DNA from: Dicaeum eximium
Lineage: Eukaryota; Chordata; Aves; Passeriformes; Dicaeidae
Direction of reading: 5' to 3'
Length of the DNA stretch: 64,000 nucleotides
Assembly: GCA_013396995.1 (NCBI GenBank)
Contig: VWZP01005240.1
Location: 1,620,639-1,684,638, forward strand
Position numbers and translations under genes: made by a program
Shown: in pieces, positions 53,653 to 64,000 of the stretch
Numbering within the stretch: the stretch's first letter is position 1
How the letters are laid out: each line of letters begins with the position of its first letter
The notes under the pieces: generated by a model
The model's input: only the letters and a program-made list of their open reading frames with translations
Database searches by the model: none
Told to the model about the DNA's origin: nothing

Positions 53653-53760
53653 CTTCATGTATTCCTTGATAAATCGAGCTGCCTTCACACCAGTTTCTAC
53701 ATTAAAACTGATGTCAACTTTCACTTCTGTCTCCTGGTCAGTGAGTTTTATTATTGGTAC
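53653..53760 (-). CDS. TENT4A: TENT4A exon D (third catalytic Asp)
   Basis: 108 nt, 36 codons, VPIIKLTDQETEVKVDISFN then VETGVKAARFIKEYMK. The third catalytic aspartate is in KVDIS (visible residue 113) on the central strand of the nucleotidyltransferase sheet, so the triad is complete together with exon C. The acceptor is TTTTCAG|GTACC; the donor is AAG|GTAATC. Both ends are phase 0, so the exon could be skipped without a frameshift, but that would lose a catalytic residue. Confidence 0.96.
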
Positions 53761-55262
53761 CTGAAAAGATTAAGACAAGAATGTGAATCCCCAGAAATGC
53801 AACACTGGTGCTGTTCCCTAGCTTACTCAAGACACATGGATACTAGCAGCCCAAATGAATGCAACTATCAAATCTGTCTGAGAGGAGGTAACAAACCTAA
53901 CCTGACTGATCACTGAATGCTTTCTAGGGAGGTGATTAATATACAATCAATCACATTAACTTACCATCACTCTGGTACTCTACCACAACCATTAGCTATC
54001 TGCCTTCATAGCTGCAATAGCGGTGTTTCATATGACAACTTAATTTACTGACTCATTCCAATTAACAGAAGATCTAATCTCCTAACCTGTGGGAACGGCA
54101 TTCCTTTGACCCAGTATTGCACCATTCACTGAACTGACAGGAAACCAGCCTAGCAGAAAGTAATGCCTGTTGGTTTATCAAGATGAACTGGTTCAATGCA
54201 GAGTCAAATGAAAGCCAGAAGAGATAAGCAAAGCAGCCGTAGCAATACGGCAGAAATAAATTAATATAAAATGACAGAGTATGTAGTTTAGCTTCACACC
54301 ACCACCTGGAAGGCAGTGCCCTACAAAATCATCTTACAATCATAACCTAAACTTCAGCTGATAACATTTATTTTAAATTTAACTCCTCATATTTTTAATC
54401 TGAAATGGAAAACAGAAAAGAGCAGAAGGATAGCATCATTTTATACCAACATCAGAAAAAAAAAAAGGAATAGTAGAATTGTAAGCCTAGCCTAGTGCCA
54501 TTTTCCATCATTAACTGATAATACAGATTCTGAAAATCCAATTAGTTCTCAGGTAAACCAACTACCAAAGCTATTGTTATGTACTGCTACTCTAATGAAA
54601 GCCACTGAAATATTTTGAACCTAAGAGAGGAAGACTGTTTTAGAGACCACAAAACAGAAGCTTGCTAACAGAAGACTCACCTTAGTCCCCTGAAGAAAAC
54701 ATCACTTGCTCAGTAACAAAATTCTCATGCTTTAAGTTTTTAACATATTCAACATGATTCAGGCTTACAAGAAAGATGCAAGAGATAACATACAACAGTC
54801 TCACAAATGACATAAAGCTCTCAAGTAGTATATTTTGGACAGGAAAACCCAATGTTAGGTTTGGAACACTTTGCTATGCCATCAGAAACAAGACAACCTG
54901 AAAACTGCGTTGAAAGCTAGACTGCTCTAGTTACCGGCTGAACCAATTCCCCTCAAAGGTCAGTGAAAAAACATTATGCAAATAGTTAACTTATTTTACT
55001 GGATATTTTGCAAATACTAGCTTTCAGATCTTTATTGACAATGTAAGTACAAAGTATGGCCTTCGGCAAACACAGCACACAGAATTACTGATGTCCATGT
55101 AAAAGACTCCACACTACTGCTAAGCACATACAGATTCTACTGAAATCTGGCAGAGAGTTTAAGACAATACAGTTTGCTTCAGGAATTAAGAATACTATTT
55201 ATCACCAACATCTGAAGGGGTCTGAAAGTTTTTCAGTTCAGTAGTCCAAAGCTATTACTTAC
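53761..55262 (-). other. TENT4A: intron between exons C and D (1.5 kb)
   Basis: Phase-0 intron, donor GTAAGTAA, acceptor TTTTCAG. Unique sequence without recognisable repeats. Confidence 0.9.
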
Positions 55263-55383
55263 CGTAGCTTTGTCAAGTACTTTAATGGAATATGGCTCAG
55301 CCACATTGTGTTTTCTCAGTGCTTGCTCCAACAGCTGTAAAGGGGGTCTTTCCCATTTCCCAAAAACAACTAGATCAATATCA
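55263..55383 (-). CDS. TENT4A: TENT4A exon C (catalytic DID exon)
   Basis: 121 nt. The first base completes Ser57, followed by 40 codons from DIDLVVFGKWERPPLQLLEQ to SIKVLDKAT. The DID pair (visible residues 58 and 60) are the two metal-binding aspartates of the polymerase-beta-like fold. The acceptor is TTTTTGTCTAG|TGATA; the donor is ACG|GTAAGTAA, phase 0. The RPPLQLLEQALRKHN stretch distinguishes TENT4A from TENT4B, which as I recall has a different sequence after GKWE. Confidence 0.97.
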
Positions 55384-56268
55384 CTAGACAAAAAGAAAAC
55401 AGCATGAAATCCATTAATTCTAAAGCACAATACACTACCAAAAATATGGTAAAATGGACATTCTACATATTACAAGTCATACATGGTGATCATTTTGCAA
55501 TTGCAACGTAGGGTTTTAATAAGCTTCATCTAAGAACATAAAGCAAGAGAGTTCACAGTGTTTTAGGACCCAAAGCAGTATTCTAGTTTCTAGCTTCCAT
55601 TTCTCTGATGAGTTCTTCAAGTGCCTTTCCCTTTTACCTTTCATGCTCCCTCCCCTCTGACTTCCACAGTCCAATTCCATCCATCATCTATCTACTCATG
55701 TTGACAGGCATTTTAATAATCCAAAGAATTTTATCAGTCATTGGTATTCATAATAATGAAATCTTCCAGTGCTTTCCTTCTGAAAATTTAATCGATGCAA
55801 AGACAACATCATCTTTAAGAAGAGCTATGCAGGTTTCCACATCCAATTGAACCATTAAGTCATATGAAATGTCAAATTAAGTAAGACATTTTGCTCTCCA
55901 AAAAGATGGGAATACAGCACTGTGATGGTTCTTTTGACTTTACACAGTAACTCTGTGATAAGTGACACATTCTTAGTAATTCACCTTATTTAACAAAACA
56001 CAGTCTTTACAAGGAAAATGCTAAACATTCAGTTTCACTGCTGAAGACTAACCCCAGACACAAGGAAGAAAAGGTAACAAGCAGAGCAGTAAGATGAGAC
56101 ATCAAATACTTATTGCAAATCTTGAAGTTCAAAAGCTCTTCCCTTTGCCACACAAAATATTAGATAAAAGTTTTACTGAATGTTTGACACATTTGCACAT
56201 TCCATTCTAAACTCCTCTTTGAAATCTACCATTTCTCTAAAAGAAGACAAGAGTAAACTATTACTTAC
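55384..56268 (-). other. TENT4A: intron between exons B and C (0.9 kb)
   Basis: Phase-2 intron splitting a Ser codon within the catalytic signature (TS|DID). Donor GTAAGTAA, acceptor GTCTAG. No other content recognised. Confidence 0.9.
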
Positions 56269-56315
56269 CTAGTTGGAAGATAAAGCCCTGTACTAAAGCT
56301 GCCAAATATCTGGAC
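56269..56315 (-). CDS. TENT4A: TENT4A exon B (GS-motif exon)
   Basis: A 47-nt exon coding VQIFGSFSTGLYLPT plus two bases of a Ser codon completed in exon C (phase 2 end). The acceptor is TTTTCAG|GTCC and the donor is ACTAG|GTAAGTAA, a near-consensus site. It carries the Gly-Ser pair (visible residues 46-47) of the nucleotidyltransferase signature, which helps position the incoming nucleotide phosphates. The exon is too short to stand out in an ORF scan; it was found by reading for the missing GS motif between exons A and C. Skipping it would remove 47 nt and shift the frame. Confidence 0.95.
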
Positions 56316-57767
56316 CTGAAAAGAACACAGCAGGAAAACATCTTGCAATTATGAATGCTCACTTCCTTTTAGTTTCACAAAACTTCATACTTTTCTTCAG
56401 TTGTTAAGGATATAGCCAAGTAAAAAAGTTACTTTATTATATACTCTCTGTAAAAACACACTTTTTCTTACAGATTCAACTTAAGAGGAAATCTGCGTTC
56501 TTTAACATGAAATAACTACCAACCCAGCTAGCAGAGAATAAATTTAAGCAAGTTCTTTTTATTACTTATTTCCAGTTTGACAGACATACAAGCTTTTATC
56601 AATTTCATTCCCTCCTGCTCCTTCCTTTCCTTACACGACAGCTTTACTGAAATTGGAAGAGTTTAAAGGGAAGATTTTTCCAAATTTCTAGGTTTAAAAA
56701 CCAGCAAGTACATCTAAACATATAGTTCAGATAAATATGAATACTCCAGATATCACTGTTAAGAACAACTATGAAGTAGCAGCAGATGTTTGTGTGTGGA
56801 AAAGCAGGCACATCCACAAACAACCCACATCAAATACTTTCAGCAAGCTTCCCATCTAAATAATTGAGATGCTCTTCCCTCTCTGATACAGTAGAGCCCA
56901 ACTCACAAGCTCTCTTAGTTTTTTCCTGGGCAACACAGACCCTTTTCAGTGTTTATATCCATTTCCACAAGGGAGGAAAATCTCACTGTGAAGGAAAAAC
57001 ATGGGTGAGGAGCATGAAGCAGATGAACTTTATAGTATTTTTAGGTCAGTGCTGTGGCCTGAGCCCTCCATGTCTCTCATGGAAGGCTATGAAATCACCA
57101 TGGTCCGAAACGTCTTTCTGGTTGTTAATGACAATGCTACAATGCTGCAATCACAAAGGTGATGCCAGAAACACAGTTTATAACACATTCTTTTTGAATA
57201 AGCAAACTTATTCATTGGGTAACAAAGTGTTTGAAATTACACCAGTTTAGATTGCAACATATCTCAGGGAGTGCAATTTTCCCACTACAGCAGGGCTAAA
57301 GCAACTCCTCCAATGTCAAATTCATGAAGAGTACAAAAAAAATCTGCATTGAATTGCTCTTTTGTAAAATATTTTGATTTAAAAATATCCACACGTTCAT
57401 GATTCCTTGCAGAAATGGATACATAGGTAGTGAGTCTCACTTTAATATTCAAAATTACATTGTACAGAGACAATCAATTTAATAAGCTTTTACTTTAAGA
57501 AATGCACTACTAAAAGCTTAACATTCCCAGTTCTCAAAATGAAAAAAACATTCAGTAGAATTCATTAACCAAAAGTCTAGGTTTGAAATTTCCCCACTTC
57601 TTAAAATAAATTTCCAAATACTGCAAGAACTGTGATACTAAGTCAATTGCCTTAACCTTGAAGAGTTACCTGTTCATTTCTAAAAGAAAGAAAGGTGACT
57701 TCAAGGTTAAGTGAATCAAGCTCTACAATTTACTAGAGAAGCAAATCACAACTGAAGGTACACTCAC
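56316..57767 (-). other. TENT4A: intron between exons A and B (1.45 kb)
   Basis: Phase-0 intron, donor GTGAGTG, acceptor TTTTCAG. A 128-codon open frame on the opposite strand (56864-57250) matches nothing known and is taken as chance. Confidence 0.9.
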
Positions 57768-57891
57768 ATCAGCGGTAGGCCAAAGATCTTTGATGACTGT
57801 TTCTATCCTTTTTACCACCTCTCTTCTCATAGCTGCTTCTTCAGGACGAGGGGACATGAAGTCATAGAAGTCAATGATTTCTTCATGTAGT
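57768..57891 (-). CDS. TENT4A: TENT4A exon A (first visible coding exon)
   Basis: 124 nt giving residues 1-41 of the visible product, starting LHEEIIDFYDFMSPRPEEAA and ending DLWPTAD. The acceptor is TTTCTCCATTAG|A. The first base completes a codon begun in an upstream exon outside the window (phase 2), so the reading frame continues N-terminally. The donor is GAT|GTGAGTG, phase 0. The segment is the helical lead-in to the nucleotidyltransferase fold. An in-frame ATG at 57855-57857 (the M of FMSPRP) matches the position where, from memory, a shorter mammalian isoform was annotated to start. Because conserved-looking coding sequence lies upstream of it in the same exon, I take it as internal in the full-length protein. 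Confidence 0.95.
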
Positions 57892-60800
57892 CTAATGGAG
57901 AAAGTAGGATCAGTTAAAGTGACAACTGAACTATTTAACTATTACAATAAATTTTACAAGAAACAAACCATAGGCTTTATTTAATATCATCCTTTAACCA
58001 AAGAGCTCAGAACACTAACTCTACTAGACATTTACAAAATTTCTTACTGGCTCAACAGCAAAGGCCAAATTCAATTCCTGATTCTTAATGACTGTTTTCT
58101 TTAAAAAACAAAGCTGAATCTTAAAAACTACATAATGATGCAAATGTGAAGCAGCACAAGACCAACCAAAGTCTTCAAGCAGGTTTATTCTTCCAGCAGT
58201 TCGTACTTCTGTGTATGAGGCAGTTTACACAGACTGCAAACAAGCCACTGGCATTAGTGAGTTTTTGCACATAAGCAAAAGGACATTTGAGTATTCCTTG
58301 ACGTAAAAATATCCACTTTGACACTCAAGCCATTCACTCATATAGAAAGTGACCTTCCAACTAAACTCAAAGTGAGAACTGTTAAATATATTCTAAAGTG
58401 TAAAGTATTTTTATACTAATGTTACATGAGGAGTACTAACACTGGAACCTTATACACCTATAAGCCCTTTTGTTTCACATCTACCAGTACTTTAGAACTC
58501 TTGCTGCCAAATTTGAGTTTTCAGGTGAATGTCATGTCTGCCTTCAATGGAAAAGCAACAAGCCATGCCAAACAAAAATGCAAATTACTGCTGTGACATT
58601 TTTCCAAAACATCTTTTTGATGTTGACATATTTCTAAGATTCTTGTCTAACTCACTAAATTAATCTAGTCAACATCATAGTGAAATCCAAATGCTGTCCT
58701 AAACCCAATAATCAATCTGTATTTTATATACTTAGCCTTCCAAAAGGAAAATTTAATACCTCTCTAGTAGAACTCAACTTTTCATCTGAGACTTTTGCAA
58801 TTTATTTTACTGGCTAACTCCTCAGCTAGCGGGTAAATTCCAAGAGACCACATGTCTGATTTTTAAGTGTCAGTATTCCTTTCCATACACGAAGAGATTT
58901 TCCCAACAAAGGTCAAAGATACTTCCAGAAAGTATAAATAGTTTGAATTACTGTTTGCCATTTCTCTTATCTTAAACTAAGCCTGGACCCACAACTGAAC
59001 ATTTAACTACACAGCAGATTTAACTAACATTTTAATTTGCTGATTAATCCATTTGATTCCAAAATTTTAGAGCAAGACAAAGTACAAACTAACATGCTCC
59101 TATTTTGTTTATAGAAAGTATGCTATTTTTCTATCTTTCCAAGACAAAAAGACCAATGAATAAAATACTTGAATACACCTAACAGGAATGGGGACAACCA
59201 AAAGACTTCCTATTCTCCTGCCTGTAATAATCTGCAGCAGACAGAGGGTGAAAGCAAGAAAAGGCAAGAAAAGCAAAGGGGCAGCCATCCTTCCAAGCCT
59301 TCAGTAATTTCATCTGGCATACTTTCAGGGTCAATCTCCAACCACAATACATATTAGCTCAAAGAACTTAATTCCATAGATTTTTCCAGGTCTTTTAGTC
59401 CATTTCTGCTTTGTTATTCATGGCATTCAATGAGAATTCAAGTATGCGTCAGAATAAAGAGTGCTTTATTTTACATTGCTACCTGGTAATGATTTTATCT
59501 GATATTTTTTCCTGGGGCAAAACAAAGTTGTTACTGGCAGTTCATCTCAAAACACAAGACTTCTCGGTCTCTCAATCCATTTATCTCTATCCACCAGCAG
59601 TTTTCCAAGCTACTAATCCTCATGGGTTTCTGTCTCCTTCCACAAGAGCAAGTCCAAAGTTTGATTACTGCTAACCTTCTTCAGCTTGTTTTCAATTTGC
59701 ACCATGTTTTCTGACAGGTGGACAGAAACACACACAGAGTCAAAATGTAATCCAGCCATTCAGTCCAGGACACACACCTGTTTTCATTTTATTGTCCCTA
59801 CACTTGGGAATATTGTTGCTGCTTGAGGGTACCTGAGCACACAGCTGATCTTTAGAAGAGATCATAATGAAGGAGCTTCAAGGTGCTTTCTCAACAAAAC
59901 CATCAACATAAAGCCCACTCACTGTGTGCACTCAGCCTGAATTATTCTTCTTCAGTCATGATTCTATATTTACTAGAGTTTAATTTTACCAGCAATTCTA
60001 TAATCTAATGAACAATGAACTCCCATTGTGTCTGTCTGCAGTCAGCTCTAACTTTCTATTACCCTTTCTATCCTTTTCTCACTCATTTCTTCCCTCCAGG
60101 TATTTATGAACAAATCGAACAACAGTCTTGAGTAATTCTATTTGTAGCTTTCCCTTATTATAAAGTAAATAATTTATTCTTTCCTTTGGTTATTTCTAAG
60201 CGCTAACCCAGCAAACTTGTAAATGTTTGGTTTTTACAAAGTCTTCAAAAAGAATGTCAAACATTCTTCTGAAAAAAAAATCAGCAGTTGTTTTATCAAA
60301 ATGAACACAGGAATACGGATTAACAATGAATCCTTCGAGAGAATGAGGCCTGTGAGACACAATTACCTTTATCAAAACATGCAATAGACTCCCTCTTTAT
60401 GTTTGGTCAAGAAGTTCTGGTTTTTTGTTTTATCAGCCCCATCCAACTACTCCAGGACATCTAGACATTTCTGGGAAAAAAAATGCATTTACAGTTGCCA
60501 TCCTGTATTAGGGAAGAGAATAAAAGGGGATCCACCCCCATCACAACCTCTACCACACACAGCACAGCCTTTCAAAAGCAGCCCCAGTGCATCAGTGAGC
60601 TCAGGAAAATAGCCAACACACAAGTAATCTCACTCTGATGCCCCCCTGAGCCTCTCTTCTGATGATTAACACTGTCACAATCATTAACCACGTTATTAAA
60701 GACACAGAAGAGTATCACTCAGCACTAGTCTACATTTCCTTCCCTCATCTGCTCTTTAATATGAAGTCAGGTTCATATTTTCTACTCTGCACTGGCGAAG

Positions 60801-63800
60801 CAGTACTTGGTTTAATGCTTCAATCTGCAAGGGACAACAGCAAAGGTCTAGATAGCAAAGCTCATTTAGGGTTCAAGCCAAACTCATGGCTAATTCCTGT
60901 GAAATTCTTTGGCATATACCACAAGACATGGGTGTATCACAGGTATCATTCTGCTGACTGGATTTAAACTCTTACTGAAATTTAAAATTGCAGTTGCCCG
61001 GAGTCAAAGGAAGTTCTGCTGAGAAGTCAAGATCTTAAGTCCTTCTCTGACAGAAAGCAATTAGTTCACTTAGTTCTTACTACATGATCTGTGCTCCCCT
61101 GGTGCCTTTTCATGTCTCTCTCTCTGAGCCCCCCAACTCTGGCAGGTTTCTTGTTTTCAATGTGCAAGACTTTCAAGTCTTAATGCATTTGGCAAACCAG
61201 GCCTCAACCCTCTGTCTTAACAGACTTAATTTTGTTTGCTCTTTCCAGTTTTCTTTAATTCAACAGTTTCTACTTCTTAGAGATCATCTTCTTGGTCTAT
61301 GTCCTTCCAGATAAGAATCAATGCTATACTCACAGAAAGCGTATGGCAGCACAACCACTGTAGCACTTGACCTTCTGGTTTACACCTGAAGAAGCTCCTC
61401 AGAACAGAGATACTTTTTAAAAATTTAATGTTAGAGTATTTTGCATTTTTGTAAATATTTTTGCTCAGATAAAGTTACTGGAACACTGTCACAAAAAAAC
61501 CCCAGCTCTCATGTATATAAAACAAGATCCTATATGCTGTTCAGAATTAATCTCAGCATAACTTCTTACTAGCTGAAAGAATAATGCAGTGTCTGAAAAA
61601 AAAAAAAGGTAACAGTGGAATATTCAGGCAGCCAATACAGGGATAGTTTTTCTTTAAGTATTCTGTCCACGTAGCCACTGTGATTTCCATAAGCACTTTT
61701 TAAGTCAGAACTGTGATAGTATTTTAACCATTAAGAACAAAATTTCCATCTGCAGCACATGATGTACATGCAGAGACAAGTAATATCCTAACCCTTTTCT
61801 TAATAGAACTTCCTTCAACATATATACAAGTCAGTCTTCTCCATTTCCTTCTAGCTTCTTAAAGAATTTGGATTCCCAACAGCATCACAGCACAGCAATA
61901 TGAAGATGCCTATCATTTTACTTTACTAGCAAATGTAGGCCTTTTAATCAACTTTTTCTCAAGACAGCTTGACTGTATTTATAGAAATACTGGGAAAGAA
62001 ACTTGTTGGTAAGCTATAACTATACTCTTACCTAATATAAGATGGCAAAGATTAGAACACAGGAATGCAGAAGAGAGGCTACTTGTACTTGCTAATTATT
62101 CAGGTTGCTAATTTTAACAGCCTGGAGGAACCTACCATTTACTGATGTTATTGCTGATAAGCACAGCAATCATCTGCTGCTTACAGGCTGAACTACTGCA
62201 ACAGAATTAACATCTTCTGTTTATCAAAAAACTATCCCTTCTACTGTTTTAGGAAAGACAGCCACTCTTCTAGTCTCTAGGTTAAAACAACACTCAGGTG
62301 ACATTCTCAGACTTTTGCAATGTTTTTCCTCAAAGGCAGGTTTCTAAGAAAGGAGATCATCCATTTTATTCATTTACCACAAACATTATTACATGTAAGA
62401 TTGACTTATTACTTCAAGGGCTAACTTCAATGCAGTGAAACAAAATTCTCAGACATCATCAACAAACTAGACAGTAAAGTAAAACCTACAGAGACTTTGT
62501 TCCCTCAAGTAAGCATCTGGGTCCTTTTCAACATGACTACACTACTAAGCACATTAATTTATTCTAAAGCAACAGATACAAACGCGATTGCATCTTTCAT
62601 GTGGAACAACTAACACTTTTTAAAAACATATTCTTTACTTACTAGAATAAGTATTTTTCTAGCTGAAGGCTAATACATCATCCAAGAATCCTTATAAAAG
62701 GAAAGAATAGATGCCACAGTTAAAGCACGGGGATCTAATACTAGGGGTGTGTAGAAAATGTAGGTAAAGAAATGGGGAGGTATAGGCAGCATCTCCAGCA
62801 TCTCGAAAGAATCTGTTGAAATAAAGGTTACAAGTCAAAGAATGCATTCCTTCAATGAAGAGTAAGTTCCAAAACACATGTGACTTCACTGTCTCAGGAC
62901 AAAAATCACAAAATGCACATCAGTCACTGCATGTATTTTGGAAATCTGATGAATTGTACCTTCGCCTATGACTAGGGTAAAGCACAATTGCATTTTCATG
63001 GAAATGCAAGTGAAATCTCACACTACAACAACCAAAAGCATACAATAGTTGAAATCAGTCAATCAGTCTTACAGTCTAAAACCAAGGAACAGTTCAGTGA
63101 AATAAAGGAGAAGATATATATCTATATATGTATATATACACAGAGAGAGAGAGTGTGTGTGAAAGCAATAATGTATTCTGAGACAGACTTCTCCCAGTAT
63201 GATCTACGATTAAGACATCTGCAAAAAGGGGCTAAAATACAACTATGACCAAGAAGAGATGAACTATAATTCTTCACATACCTCTCACAATACCCATCAG
63301 ATGCCTTTACTTTTGTATACTAGTCCTCCTCAACACCAGTAAGGCTCAGGCAGTACTACTCTATGCCCTATGCAATGTTCTAAGCTCACAGATGAGAGAA
63401 ACTATGAAAACACAGTGCTACATTCACAGACCGTACTCCTACACCAAATCAGTCTCATGCTACTACATTATTCAGAGAGCAATTAACTTTGTCACTGTAA
63501 TTGCATGGAAGGCAGTAAACTACAATGACTGGCAGAATAAAAAAACCCTCAACTATACAGAATTTATGAATCAGAGCTGTGAAATGTTTTACAGACAGGT
63601 ACCCTAAATACCAAACTCAAATAAGAATTGAGCTTACTTTGGAAGTTAGCTACAAAGGAGAGATTGGAAGAAAAAAGTAATTTGTTCTCATCCACAGACC
63701 AAAGCATAGTTTATAAAATATGCTGTACCTTTTCCACAAGAGATCATATTGTTCTTATTTCCTCTCTAAGCTGTTTTTTTGCCCCACAGTCTTGCAAGTC

Positions 63801-64000
63801 AGAGCTCATCCTAGCTTTGGCCCAAGTTTATTGCCAATTAGATTTTTACCTCTTATGAACACCTTGACAGTTGATGCACTCAAGAAACTAAGTTTGTTGG
63901 ACTGATTTACACTGCAAATTTCCAGACCTAAGTAACAATTTGTCTGCATTTTGAAGAAAATCAGAAACTAATCTATTTTTGCAAACTATATCAATCAGTA
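57892..64000 (-). other. TENT4A: 5' intron of TENT4A, continuing past the window
   Basis: Sequence upstream of exon A's acceptor. No upstream TENT4A exon, CpG island or promoter was found before the window ends. The missing N-terminal exon(s) should therefore lie further right. It contains a compound TA/GA/GT microsatellite at 63112 and otherwise unremarkable AT-rich sequence. Confidence 0.75.
63112..63161. repeat. TA/GA/GT compound microsatellite
   Basis: Three adjoining dinucleotide blocks: TA-rich, then (GA)n, then (GT)n, in the 5' intron. Confidence 0.9.

Larger units (their letters stand above)
14060..57891 (-). other. TENT4A: TENT4A (PAPD7) gene, 5' end truncated by window
   Basis: Terminal nucleotidyltransferase 4A, a nuclear/cytoplasmic non-canonical poly(A) polymerase. 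The family adds A-rich tails, with occasional G in mixed tailing, to mRNAs and to aberrant nuclear RNAs, working with TRAMP-type partners. Eleven minus-strand exons join in one frame (493 residues seen). The order is nucleotidyltransferase fold with GS...DID and a third Asp in KVDIS, then central domain, PAP-associated domain, and a Ser/Pro-rich tail. The paralogue TENT4B is excluded by paralogue-specific stretches such as GKWERPPLQLLEQALRKHN, LHPRIDARRADENLG and the C-terminus RGHHQYNR...SLPISLSR. All junctions have GT donors and AG acceptors with compatible phases, so this is the functional gene and not a retrocopy. The 5' exon(s) and promoter lie beyond the right edge. The left limit rests on an inferred poly(A) signal. 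Family assignment is from memory of vertebrate homologues. Confidence 0.95.

Noticed and set aside
56864..57250. 128-codon open frame on the plus strand
   Set aside because: It lies antisense in the intron between exons A and B, with no similarity I recognise and no supporting signals.
36895..57891. Possibility that the gene is the paralogue TENT4B (PAPD5)
   Set aside because: Exons C, F, I and K carry TENT4A-type residues (ERPPLQLLEQ, RIDARRADENLG, VYQFSLQAP tail in exon J), not the TENT4B forms I remember.

Overview
The window looks like AT-rich, CpG-poor avian genomic DNA. It holds spliced exons with GT/AG borders, long introns, and several decayed CR1 LINE copies whose 3' ends have the bird-type ATTCTAT form. 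I see no bacterial operons, rRNA, tRNA, CRISPR array or intact mobile element. The species cannot be told from the sequence.

One gene dominates the window. On the minus strand, from 57891 down to about 14060, lies most of TENT4A (PAPD7), a non-canonical poly(A) polymerase of the TRF4/5 family. I found eleven coding exons (here A to K, 5' to 3' on the minus strand). Together they give 493 residues in one continuous frame with matching intron phases: the nucleotidyltransferase core with its GS and DxD motifs (exons A-D), the central and PAP-associated domains (E-H), and the low-complexity, Ser/Pro-rich C-terminal tail ending in a basic segment (I-K). The N-terminal exon(s), promoter and 5' UTR lie beyond position 64000. 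A 3' UTR of about 2 kb probably runs from the stop codon at 16101 to a poly(A) signal at 14075.

Layout: 1-14059 is intergenic DNA downstream of the gene (no gene seen; one CR1 fragment, simple repeats, two possible conserved regulatory spots). 14060-16280 is the terminal exon. 16281-57767 is exons separated by introns of 0.25 to 11.2 kb carrying CR1 fragments and simple repeats. 57768-57891 is the first visible exon. 57892-64000 is part of a long 5' intron.

The main puzzle is between exons J and K. From memory, mammalian TENT4A has about 55 more residues there. I could not find that exon in the 9.2 kb intron, although J joins K in frame without it. Other candidates are a box C/D snoRNA-like element inside an intron and two possible enhancers in the downstream intergenic DNA. 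No previously undescribed system is evident.
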